In this document: piece after piece, positions 11,606-21,879 of the stretch
How positions within the stretch are numbered: position 1 is the stretch's first letter
Layout: every line of letters starts with the position of its first letter
Assembly (NCBI RefSeq): GCF_018687715.1
Contig: NC_056755.1
Span: 30,716,501-30,780,500 of the forward strand
Source of the DNA: Carya illinoinensis
Taxonomy: Eukaryota; Streptophyta; Magnoliopsida; Fagales; Juglandaceae
Reading direction: 5' to 3'
DNA length: 64,000 bases
Notes under the pieces: generated by a model
Databases searched by the model: none
What the model was told of the DNA's origin: nothing
What the model saw: only the letters and a program-made list of their open reading frames with translations
Translations under genes and position numbers: made by a program

Positions 11606-14400
11606 GGAGAGTTCGTTTATCTGAGTTTTATGCTTGCACTTTGTTTGATTCGGGTGCATCACAGTCGTTTATATCTTTCACTTTCGCTCGGATGTGTAAT
11701 TTGGTTATGGAACTTTTGCCAAAGTCATTGGTAGTGGCTCTACCAAATAGTGAAGTGGTATGGTGTTCCAAAGTTGCTTTGGGTTACCCTTTAAATTTTG
11801 ATGGAAGGTCTTTGGATGCTGATTTGGTTGTGTTTAAGCTGTTGGGTTTTGATATCATCCTTGGGATGGATTGGCTATACCGATATTCTGCGAGTATTAA
11901 TTGTAGAAGTCGGGTAATTAGCTTTCAGCTTCCAGATGGTGATTGTTTGGAATTTGCAGGGAGTAAGCTAAAAGAAAAGCCGGTAATTATATCGGCAATT
12001 TTTGTATGAAGAGAGATTGCATGGGGAGCAGATGCCTTCTTAGTCCAGATGGTGTCCTCACCGTCTGAGAAGAAATCATTGGTAGATATTCCAATTGTGG
12101 AAGAATTCCCCGACGTATTTGTGGATGACTTGCCTGGGCTACCGCCTGTTCGTGAAATGGAGTTTGTTATAGACTTGGAACCTGGAGTGGCTCCTATACA
12201 TAAAGCTCCTTACCACATGGCATCGGCTGAATTAAAAGAGTTGAAGACTCAGTTGCAAGAGCTAGTTGATAAGGGGTTCATTCAACCAAGTACTTCGCCG
12301 TGGGGTGCACCAGTGTTGTTTGTTAAAAAGAAAGATGGAACCCTCCGTATGTGCATTGATTATCGGGAATTAAATAAGGTGACCATCAAAAATAAATATC
12401 CTCTCCCACGGATTGATGATTTATTTGATCAGCTTCAAGGAGCAGCTGTGTTCTCGAAGATTGATTTGAGGTCAGGATACTACCAGTTGAGGATAAGAGA
12501 CAAGGATGTATCCAAAACTGCTTTCAGGTTGAGATATGGGCATTATGAATTTAAGGTAATGCCGTTTGGGTTAGCCAATGCCCCTGCTACTTTCATGGAT
12601 TTAATGAATCGGGTATTTCGACCTTATTTGGATTCCTTTGTGGTAGTATTCATTGATGATATTTTAATTTATTCCCGAGATGTTGAAGAGCATGTTTATC
12701 ATCTTCGTCTAGTTCTTGGGAAATTAAGAGAACACCAGTTGTAGGCCAAGCTCAGTAAGTGTGAATTCTGGTTGGAGGAAGTCAGATTTCTTGGGCATGT
12801 GATCTCCCGAGAGGGAGTGGCTGTTGATCCTAGTAAGGTGGAAGCCATTTCGTCATGGCAGCTTCCGACGACAGTGCGTGAGATCTAGAGATCCTTGGGA
12901 CTTGCCGGATATTACTGAAGATTTGTGGAGGGATTTTCTCGCCTATCCGGACCTCTCAGAACTTTGACTAGAAAGAATGCAGAATTTATTTGGTCAGACA
13001 AGTGTGAGAGAAGCCTCCAAGAATTGAAGAACAGGTTGACAACTGCACCAGTGTTGGCACTTCTAGAACTGCATAAGCCATTCGTAGTCTTCAGCGATGC
13101 GTCTAAATTTGGATTGGGTTGTGTCCTTATGCAGGAGGGACGAGTTGTTGCTTATGCATCCCGTCAGCTAAAGGATCATGAGAAGAATTATCCGATGCAC
13201 AACTTGGAATTGGCTGTGATTGTTTTTACTCTTAAGATCTGGCAGCACTTTTTGTATGGAGAAGTTTACGAGGTATACACCGATCATAAGAGCTTAAAGC
13301 ACTTGTTTTCCCAAAAGAATCTGAATATGAGGCAGAGGCGATGGCTAGAGCTAATCAGTGACTACCAGTGCGAGATCAAGTATCATCCGGGGAAGGCAAA
13401 TATAGTTGCTGATGCTTTGAGTCGAAAATCGCACTTGGAAGATGAGGTCGAGTCGTCAGGATTGGATTCTTTGCTTTGCGGGATGAGAAGACTCCTTATT
13501 GAGAGTTCACAACAAGAGGAAATATTATCTTCGATTCTTGATATTCGACTGGCTGATTTTGAAGAATTGAAGACTCTTCAAAGGAAGGATCCGAAGCTGT
13601 TGGATATCAGAAAAAGAGTTAGAAAATCTCGAGGGCCGTTGCATTACAGTATGGATAAAGATGGAATCCTTTGGTTCTGAGATCGTAGAGTGGTCCCCAA
13701 AGATTCAGAATTCAAGGAGCGGATTATGGCAGAAGCTCATGCGGCCCCTTATTCAGTCCATCTTGGTAGTACGAAGATGTACCGGGACTTGAATAAAAAT
13801 TATTGGTGGGATGGAATGAAGAAGGATATTGCCTTGTATATCGAGAGATGCCACACATGCGGTCAAGTCAAGGTCGAGCATCAAAGACCCTCTGGTATGC
13901 TCCAACCCCTCCCTATTCCTTAGTGGAAGTGGGATGACATCACGATGGATTTTGTAGTGGGCTTACCGAGGACTCCTAGTGGGAAGAACTCGGTTTGGGT
14001 GATTGTTGACTGGTTAACGAAGAGTGTCCATTTCTTGCCTGTTAATAACATTGATTCCTTGGGTAAGTTGACTCGCTTGTACATGAAAGAGATAGTGCGG
14101 TTGCACAGTATACCGAAGAGTATTGTGTCGGATCGGGACCCAAGGTTCATGTCTCAGTTTTGGAAAAGTTTGCAGGCAGCATTGGGTACTAAGTCGAAGT
14201 TCAGTACTGCATATCACCCGCAGACGGACGGCCAATCAGAGCGCACAATTCAGACCCTTGAAGATATGTTGCGAGCATGTGTCATGGAATGTCAAGGGAG
14301 TTAGGAAAATCACTTGCCGCTCATAGAATTTGTGTATAATAATAGCTTCAATGCGACCATTCAGATGGCTCCTTATGAAGCTCTTTATGGGAGGAAGTGC
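11606..14400 (+). pseudogene. gypsy A pol (protease, RT, RNase H, integrase part)
   Basis: Pol polyprotein remnant. Protease: FDSGAS at about 11,644. [25 protein letters not shown] and the catalytic FIDD at 12,649-12,660. RNase [11 protein letters not shown] near 13,090 and TDHKSLKHL near 13,278. Integrase: the H-H-C-C zinc region with RCHTC near 13,850, MDFVVGLP near 13,945 and [10 protein letters not shown] near 14,217. Stops at 12007, 12742, 12886-12888, 12916-12918, 13678, 13921 and 14302 inactivate it. It is truncated at 14400 before the chromodomain. Confidence 0.9.
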
Positions 14401-15719
14401 TTGAACTTTTGGTGATAACCGAGTGCTTGATCTTCCAAATTCTGCCCTTTTAGCACTGTAAATAATTTTTCAAAGAACTTTTGAGATTTAAATATATTTT
14501 TATACTAACAAATTTTCTGCAGTCTGTTGGTTGTGTCAGAATTTGAGTTTGAGGAGTTTGGGATTTTTGCTTGGATTTGGAGAATGGGTTGAATTATGGA
14601 GTTGGGTTGTGTTCGTGTATTTTATTCAGTTGATTTTTGTGTCATTGCTTCTATTGCATTGTTGCATGCATTTTCATGTATATTGAATGAAAACTGGATT
14701 TACACGTGAGAAAGGATTTTTGGGTGCCTACGTATCACAATCCTAAATCCAGAGGAGACATTATCTCAGTGGAGCTCTCCTGGATTGTTGCTAGGCGACA
14801 ATAGGATCGGACAGGATGGTAATGCTCTCGTGCCGACTCGATGGCCCCTCTACTGGTGGGGGCTAGAGGATGGTTGGCCACGAACTCACTAGGCGTGGAA
14901 TTGAGCATCGCTATTTACAAAGTCACATGCACGGTCATTACCCATGATATGACGAAGGGAGCTAGGGTGTGCAGATGGTCATTATCGGAGATCATAGTGC
15001 ATACGAGATAATTGGATAGTAGGTCATTTTCTGGAAAAATATTGGGCTTTGATAAAAGGATTTATGTGGACCATTTTCTGAAAAAATTGTGGATTTTATA
15101 TTGGGCTATTTTTTGGAAAAATGGCAGGTAATTATTTTTAATGGACTTGTTTTTAGGCTAAATGGGATTTTGGCGTACATTGAAAAATAATCATTTTGAA
15201 AAAATGATGGCTTCGAGCTCATGCATGTTTCAACATGTGCATGCGTACATGTTGGTCGTTTAAATGTGTTTTTATCTCGTGGATTGTTAGGTTTATTACT
15301 TACTGAAACTTATAATCTCACATGGTATTCGACAACCTACGGTACCTTATTATGGTACCAAAGATTTTGGTGCATATGAGGACATTGAGCCTATGGTTTT
15401 GGCTCCGTCAAAGGAGTGACTTGGGGTTGCTTCTTCGTGGTTTGGGGATTTGTTACTTATTTTGCTATGTACCTTTGGTTTGTATTATATTTTTATTGGA
15501 TTACTGTATAAAATTTGAAGGCATTTTATTTTGGGAGACTTGTATTTAAAATTCTAGTACTTGGTCGACTAAATTTAATTTATCCATTGCGACTTTTATT
15601 TTTACACTTGTTGCATGTGTACACACTTAACACTTGTCGTTGGGGTGTGTGACCCGTGTTGTCAGCATCTCGATATTACGATTCCTGCATTTCTATATGT
15701 GGGAGTCAGGGGCGTCACA
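14401..15719 (+). repeat. Diverged gypsy LTR fragment (3' part)
   Basis: Right-hand part of an LTR related to, but clearly diverged from, the gypsy A 5' LTR. Shared landmarks are AGCACTGTAA near 14,450, TTATCTCAGTGGAGCTC near 14,760, hairpin-like ATTTTCTG blocks near 15,026-15,120, GTGACCCGTGTTGTCA near 15,650 and the end GGCGTCACA. It probably comes from a second element, as its divergence from the 5' LTR is far greater than between the two LTRs of gypsy B. Confidence 0.75.
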
Positions 15720-16202
15720 TTACCTCTCAAAGCCTTTGCTGATTCTAATTGGGCCTCCGGTTCTGATAGTTGAAGATCTACAAGTGGTTATTATGTTTTT
15801 CTTAGGTATTCCTTGGTTTCTTGGAGGATAAAGAAATAGATCACTGTTTCTAGATCTTCTGTAGAGGCTAAGTATAGATCAATAGCTTCTACCACTTGTG
15901 ATATCATTTGGTTTCTTACTATCTTATATGATTTTCTTATTTCACATACTCATAATGCTCAACTTTATTATGATAGTCAGGCTGACCTAAACATTGTTGC
16001 CAATCCAATCTTCCATGAGAGAACAAAGCACATTGAGCTGAATTGTCACTTTATTCGACAAAATTACAAGCTGGAATTATCAAGATTTTCACTTGGCTTC
16101 TAGTCATCCACTTGCGAACGTGTTAACCATACCTATTGGTTTTCACCAATTCCATCACTTAGTTTTCAAGATGGGAGTCCATTCTATATACTCTCCATCT
16201 TG
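15720..16202 (+). pseudogene. copia RNase H and C-terminus
   Basis: Resumes the copia frame directly after the gypsy DNA with PLKAFADSNWASGSD, then SGYYVFL, SLVSWR and SVEAKYR, and ERTKHIELNCHFIR near 16,020, the standard copia RNase H order. One internal stop follows GSDS. It ends just before the purine tract and 3' LTR. Confidence 0.85.
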
Positions 16203-16210
16203 AAGGGGGG

Positions 16211-16339
16211 TATCATGAATTAATTTTATTCTTTACTTCTTTTATTCATCTTTGTATATCACGTGTTAGTCACATGTATTACTATAAATACCTGTCTTTA
16301 GTTACTGTACACAATATGACATATTCAATTAATTTCAAG
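16211..16339 (+). repeat. copia 3' LTR, truncated
   Basis: Starts with the same 20 bases as 4826 and stays alignable to about 16,339. The last about 105 bp of the 5' LTR have no counterpart. LINE-A sequence resumes directly, so no target duplication can be read. Confidence 0.75.
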
Positions 16340-16652
16340 GGCCATTATTCTTTACCTTTGTGCATGGACTGAGACATTAGTTTTTTGCTAGATGTCAGGT
16401 TTGTTTTAGGATAAATTTGTTGACTTGTTGATTCTTTAATTTTGTTAAGAGGTAGAGTTGGTGGCCTTTAAAGCATTTGAGATTCTGGTATAATGGGATC
16501 TAGCATTTGCTCCTCTATTCTAACATTCCTTCTCCGCTCTTGACCATTAGCTTGCATCCATTGACCATATGGGGGTTCATCAACATTACCATGGTTCAGT
16601 GGACAAGATTGTTGTATATGTCCTAAACTTTGACAACCATAACAAAACTAAG
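16340..16652 (-). pseudogene. LINE-A ORF1, zinc knuckle part
   Basis: Minus-strand block with CYGCQSLGHIQQSC (C-x2-C-x4-H-x4-C) at about 16,640-16,600, followed by PYGQWMQA, the arrangement typical of plant LINE ORF1 nucleic-acid-binding proteins. It connects upstream to YERLP at about 19,610 after removal of the 2.9-kb insertion. Confidence 0.75.
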
Positions 16653-19596
16653 TGATGCGACTAAAATCTGACTCAAATTAATGAATCAAAATTTAAGTGC
16701 AGTTTTACCTGCAAGTATACAGGCGTTGTAGTATCTTACAGGATCGAATCCACAGGGAAAGGTTACTTAAAATTAAACTTGTTAGAAAAATGTGAAAAAC
16801 TTCACAAAGAGAAAACAAAAGGATGATATGTACAGTGGATGGAAGAGGTTACTAGTCATGGACTAGATTCATATTTTTAGATGTTTGATTGTCGGATTGA
16901 AATGTAAATGACTACAAATTTATTAAAAAGCAATGCAAAAAGATAATCGAAATTGAAATTGGAGTGTCTAAAAAGAAAACAAATTAACGAACACTTGGGT
17001 TGGGTTTGAGACTTTCTTTATTTTGGATTCTAGATAATTTTCTCGATTAACAACCCAATCAAGGCATTGATAATCGGAAGATAAAAAGGTTAAGCTCAAG
17101 TTTTGCAATATTTTCCTAAGGGATTTTCTATTTTACTAGCCGAACACACATTAACAAACAAACGAGAGAAGCCTTGATAATTTTCAAGCTTTTGTTGTGC
17201 CTTACGTCAACAACAAAACAAGAGCAAGAGCTTCAATCTTGGTCCAATTTAAATCCAACTAGTAACTTAGTGAAATCAACATTCAACCATAAAATATTGC
17301 ATCGATCTAGAACCTAAAATAAATTAAGTCTCATTCCACAACCCAAGTTTTAGAATTTAGCTACACATGATGTTTCTAACAACAAAAATTAATCTTAACA
17401 AAGCCATATTAAAATCTGTGAGAACGTATTCAAATGAGATGAAAACTAATATTAACCGGACGAAAGATAAAGGAACAAGTATAAAAACTACAATAAGTAA
17501 CGTAAACGAAAAGGTAAAGGTAACAGAAAATAAATTCCAGCCATCTCTTAAACTCTAAACTAACAAGAACGAAAAGAAAACATAACCAAAGCTAAGAACA
17601 AAATTCTGCTGCTGCCACTAGCTTCCTAAACATGGAAGGAAAATAGATAAAAACTAAAATAAAAGCTGCTGCTTCTTGAAAACAGAAAACAAAAAGTAAA
17701 AGAACTGAAATAAACTGCCCGAGCTCAAGGTCTGAACGAAAACAAAATAAGAAAGCCAAGACTTCAAGCCCCTACTGCTCCCCCTTTCTATTTCTGGAAA
17801 CACTCAATAAATCACCCACATCAACCGACCGAGTTCCTTAAGAGTAGCTGGTCTCACTCCAGCTCTCTTCCCCCTTTCTCTTTTTTTCTCTTCTGTTTTT
17901 ATATTCACTCCCCGAACATCCCCCTTTTCCTTGAACGTGATCTCTTTTATTTTTTTCTTTTCTGTTTTGTTTTCTTCCGTAATCAACTCCAGCGACACAC
18001 CTTTTCTTTCTCTCACTATATTCATGCATTCACTTTTTCTACCAAACCGACCCCACTCTCTCTTCCAGCCGAGTTGTTGATCTCTTGCGGTTGTTGATCT
18101 CTTGAAGCGTACCCCACGTTCTCACTTCTACTCTCCTGGAAAACTTCAGACCGACCCCACACTCCCCACCTTTCACCCCTTCAATCGGCTGCATCTCTCT
18201 ATTCTAATCATGCACCGACTGCACCGACTGCCTTCTACCTCTTGACTGGTTCCACACCTTCTCTACACTCCTTCAATCTTTTCTTTAAGCGTTCAACACC
18301 CCAACTTCTGCTCCCCTTCAATCACGGCGCAACACAATTCTGTCTACTTGCTCTCACTCTCATTTCTTTCTTTTTCGTACATCCTCTTCTTGAAGTCTTC
18401 TTGAAGATTTCCTTAATTCCGGAATCAATCCTTCCTCTAGCAGATCATGCACCGAATATACACTCCACTCATTCTCCCACCGAAATCTCTCTATGTCCCA
18501 CGTAACCATCACCAGCCGAAAATCAATACCCCACTTGCCTCTCTTGAAGAATTATTTTCTCCAACCGGTTCCTCTCACATGCATTGAATAACTACTCCAC
18601 TAGCTCAATTCTGCACATTCCCCTCTCCTTCATCCATTGCACTCCCTTTTCTTCTCTTTGTGTTGAAATGTGCCTCCCATTCATTTCGGCTGTCTTCTTT
18701 TGCTTTTTATTTCTTTTATTTGCTCGACTTTTCTTCACACGTCTCTCCCTCTCTCAATTCCCCACCAATTCTGCTGCTGCCTACCCCCTAAACGAAAAGT
18801 AAGGAACACAGCCCTCTCTCCACTCAAACGAAAAAGATCTTTCCGTGAAGTCTGCCAGCCAAGAAAACCCCACCTCACGAAAAAGTAAAAGCTAACATGA
18901 GTGCTCCAGCCGTATGTGAATGATGTTGTTCCTGCTGATGTGTGAGTGCTGCAGCTCCAAGTGTGGTTTGTTGAGCATGTTTGCTTCGTGTGAGTGGGTC
19001 CCATGCATGGTGTGAGCATGTGTGCATGTGTTGCTTTCCTGCATGTGTCCGGTGTGAGTGGCTGTGTGCGGAATGAAGCTGTCCGAATGAGGCATCTGCC
19101 AGCTGTGTTGCATGTGTATTACATGTTGGTCATTTCTTTTGCTGTCCATGTATGGTTGCATCGTGTGAATGGATTTCAAAGGACATCAAGCACAATGAAA
19201 AACATTTTCCTTTTGCACCAGCCCATCGTTGCCTATTCTCAATCAAGCTTTGGGCCCTTCTTCACCATCATCCTCTATCTTTCTTCCAACTCAATATCAC
19301 ACACTGCATCATGCACATATGGTTGTCACTTGTTCACAAACAATAAAAATAACACCCAAAAATAAATTAAAAGAAAAATAGATTATCACAAATAAACTAT
19401 ATATGTGAGGAAATATTGTCCCATTAAATCATAGTTATAAAATTAAGCATAAACATGATATTAATCAATTAAAAATCGCAACTCGTATTTATGCTTATTA
19501 ACTATTTTTTTCATTTAAAACCAATAATAGTGTCATGAAGAATTTAAAATACATTGGTTTTAAACAGCTAAAACATGCAATATTTCAGCTCAATCA
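16653..19596. mobile_element. 2.9-kb TG...CA element of unknown family
   Basis: A 2,944-bp block starting TGATGCGACT and ending CTCAATCA, flanked by direct CTAAG repeats (16648-16652 and 19597-19601). Joining the flanks restores the LINE ORF1 order YERLP then FCYGC. TG...CA ends and a 5-bp duplication are LTR-type hallmarks. I see no coding domain. The interior has CAAGTATACAGG and GGATCGAATCCACAGGGA near 16,715-16,760, an A-rich left half, a C/T-rich part (17.8-18.85 kb) and a TGTGTG/GCATG-rich part (18.9-19.15 kb). A large solo LTR or a non-coding LTR element are both possible. Confidence 0.65.
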
Positions 19597-19662
19597 CTAA
19601 GGAAGTCTTTCATATTAAAAATAGCCTTAGTAGGGGCTTGTTGAGGCATGGAAGAAAGAAAT

Positions 19663-20085
19663 TGTTGGGTTTTGCTCATTTGCTTTTGTTTCACATGGGT
19701 TGGGAGTGAAGGAAGAGGAAGGCCCAAGGCCTATAAAAGGATGCTAATCCTCCTTGGTAAAGTGCACCAGTAAAAAAGTTTATCTAGTAACTTTTGACTT
19801 TAATTAAAATCCTCTGTTGGCCATTTTTGTAAAAGAGGAAGAGGTGTGAGTTAAAATTTTGCTAGTGGGGAAAGCTTTGTTGGTGTATTTGGGGTGAGGA
19901 GAGAAATTGTGTAATTTTAACAATTTTCACATAGTGGATTTTCTTCTTTAGGTCTAGTGGTTTTTCTCTTGTTTTGGGAGTTTTCCACGTAAAAACATGT
20001 GTTGTTATTATTTTTCTATTTTTCTTAATATTTCTATAAAGGGTAGATCCTAGGGGGTAAATTTGGGAGGTCCAAATTCCCAACA
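19663..20085 (+). mobile_element. Solo LTR, probably Ty1/copia
   Basis: A 423-bp LTR with terminal inverted repeat TGTTGGG...CCCAACA and target duplication GAAAT (19658-19662 and 20086-20090). It contains TATAAAAGG near 19,731 and a GTTTTCCACGTAAAAACATGTGTT block near 19,980 resembling the R/U5 part of plant copia LTRs. No internal domain or second LTR is present, so it reflects LTR-LTR recombination. Removing it reconnects LINE-A ORF1. Confidence 0.8.
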
Positions 20086-20090
20086 GAAAT

Positions 20091-20700
20091 CATCTGGGAG
20101 TGGTTTTGTGATGTCAGTCATCCTAAGAAATCTTTTATGGCTAGATGGGAAATTATGGAGTGACCAAATTCCAAGAGATTTCGCATCCCTTTTCCTATCT
20201 TATTTGCATTCTTCAATGTCATCATTTCTAGAGGGCATCCATGTATTTGAACCCAAAATGCTGAGTGATTGAGACCAAATTCTTTTAGGCTTTGACCTGG
20301 TTGCCATTCTTTGAGAATCATGTGGAATCCTTTAAAATTCTAAGGCCTTTGGTTGAATACATGATTTTTTTCCTGTGATGAAGGGAATGCATGTTAAAAG
20401 GAAAGTGTTGGTACCAAGGTCTTCTATATTGAGGCCAATGATGAAGCTCCATACAATTTTGATGATGGAATGGTATGAGATTAATTTTCCAATGAGAGTA
20501 TGGCTGGAAATTATTTCAGTAGCTTCCATGGTTGGTTCAAGGATGATATCTTTCCAACATAGGACTTTTGTTTGAGAGATAAGTAAGACAGATGCGCCTT
20601 GATCTGAACAATGAAATTCTTTGCATACAACGAAGTAAAGGGGTGCCAACTTACACAATGATATAGGAGGTGTTTGTTTCATGGCTAGATGTAGAAGACG
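20091..20700 (-). pseudogene. LINE-A ORF1, DUF4283-like N-terminal domain
   Basis: Minus-strand domain with IEDLGTNTFLL near 20,430, LKEWQPGQSL near 20,300 and FWVQIHGCPLEMMTLKNA near 20,260-20,205, matching the DUF4283 pattern in plant LINE ORF1. Then KDFL and ITKPLPDDF reach the solo LTR at 20,091. The frame continues beyond that LTR at 19,657 with FLPCLNKP and then, after one frame slip, YERLP. It is a pseudogene with frame changes. Confidence 0.7.
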
Positions 20701-20900
20701 GATGAGTAGGAGTTTGGCAAGGTATTTTTTGTGAAAATTGAACAGAAGTGACGAGGATCTGAGACGAGGTTAGATTAGGAACGGACGAAGTATAGGGAAA
20801 GGCTACTGAGAGGAGAGGGACACTCATCTTGAGAGAGAGAAGGATATTTTTAGGAGGTTTCCACCAACCAATTTGATGTGCAAAGGACATATTCTAATGT

Positions 20901-21879
20901 TACTTTTCGATGTCAAAGTTACTATTAATGACAATTTTATCACTCCACACTTATATTTGGAAAATGCTTGGGGGATGATAATGTGCCTTCCAAGTGGACC
21001 GATACATTTTTTTTTTACTTAATAGTTAAATAAGTAGTTTTTAGTAAATTTGTGATTTAAAAAAAAAGCATTTTAAAATGTTTAAAAATGTGTGAAAGAA
21101 AAAAAGAAAAAAAAAAAAAGGTTGTGCACCGGTTCTAGTAGCACCATCCATTATGTTTATACCTTAAAATTGTTACAAATATGCCATGCCAAGAATCAAA
21201 ACCAATCGAACCATTTACAAACTTGACCAAATCCACCAGTTTGGTTCAGTTCAATGAGTTCAACTAATTTTTTGAGTTTTTTTTTTAACCTCTATACTAA
21301 TACAAGTAAAATTAATATCTCCAAACTATGAGAGAACATATTAACAAGAAAAAGAATATTAATGATTTTGAGATACAAAATAGTCAAATAGTAACGTCTA
21401 TATATATATTATCGATCTCACATATATTGTTCTTGAAGTGATGTTGTTATGCTCTCTAATTTATGCCACTCACTTTGCCCGGCCTTGATGTGGCACCACA
21501 TTGTATTTTGGGTTTTCGTCCTATTTTTGTATTTTGGGGTTCCATTTTTTTAATATATATATATATATATTTATTACTGCATGACATTCTCCTTATGGCT
21601 CCCAGCCTACATTCTTGTACCACTTCATCTTCCTATGACCACCATCCTTCTTCTTCTTTCTTTACTTCTCCTTCTTCAAACCATTCCCTTCTCATTTTCT
21701 TCTATTTTGAGCTCCACCATCTTTGAGTGTTTCATAGTTCTCCTACTTTGATGGCTCCTAGAATTCCTTCATGTAACCTTCTCGATCACGTAAGTCCCTA
21801 GATAGTTCCCATGGAGTTGACTCCTCACAGCATGTTTTTTAGGCGAGTTGTTAGATTGCCACCACTACTAAGGTAGAGT
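20901..21879. other. AT-rich stretch without recognisable gene
   Basis: No domain or convincing ORF. Contains a poly-A/T stretch near 21,010-21,120, an (AT)n microsatellite near 21,552-21,571 and a C/T-rich piece near 21,600-21,720 that may be leader DNA of the following remnant. Confidence 0.5.

Larger units (their letters stand above)
8112..14400 (+). mobile_element. Ty3/gypsy A (Tekay/Del-like), 3'-truncated
   Basis: Plus-strand gypsy element with a 5' LTR (8112-10092), PBS, gag and pol down to the integrase core, cut at 14400 within the block that in gypsy B reads YEALYGRKC. The integrase C-terminus, chromodomain, purine tract and own 3' LTR are gone. The sequence passes directly into a diverged LTR fragment at 14401-15719. 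It is closely related to gypsy B and C. Confidence 0.9.
4826..16339 (+). mobile_element. Ty1/copia retrotransposon, interrupted and decayed
   Basis: Plus-strand copia element with gag, protease, integrase, RT, RNase H order. The 5' LTR (4826-5077) and a truncated 3' LTR (16211-~16339) share long matches beginning TATCATGAATTAATTTTATT. A tRNA-Met-type primer site follows the 5' LTR and a purine tract (AAGGGGGG, 16203-16210) precedes the 3' LTR. It is inserted in LINE-A ORF1. Ty3/gypsy DNA at 8112-15719 interrupts it, and about 1 kb of RT is missing at that point. Confidence 0.85.
1..20900 (-). mobile_element. LINE-A, degenerate L1-type LINE, heavily nested
   Basis: Minus-strand non-LTR retrotransposon remnant that hosts the other elements of the left third. 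Reading from high to low coordinates gives ORF1 (DUF4283-like domain near 20.1-20.7 kb, zinc knuckle near 16.6 kb, tail near 4.0-4.8 kb), then endonuclease (about 3.8-2.5 kb), reverse transcriptase (about 2.2-1.25 kb) and the C-terminal region down to base 1. About 5.4 kb of LINE remains once insertions are subtracted, a normal plant L1 length, and the 3' end lies outside the window. Many stops and frameshifts make it non-functional. The 5' limit near 20,900 is an estimate. Confidence 0.8.

Noticed and set aside
20000..20060. Apparent LINE ORF1 similarity (PPRIYPL.KY.EK) on the minus strand
   Set aside because: It lies inside the solo LTR defined by TGTTGGG/CCCAACA ends and the GAAAT duplication; the true continuation is at 19,657.
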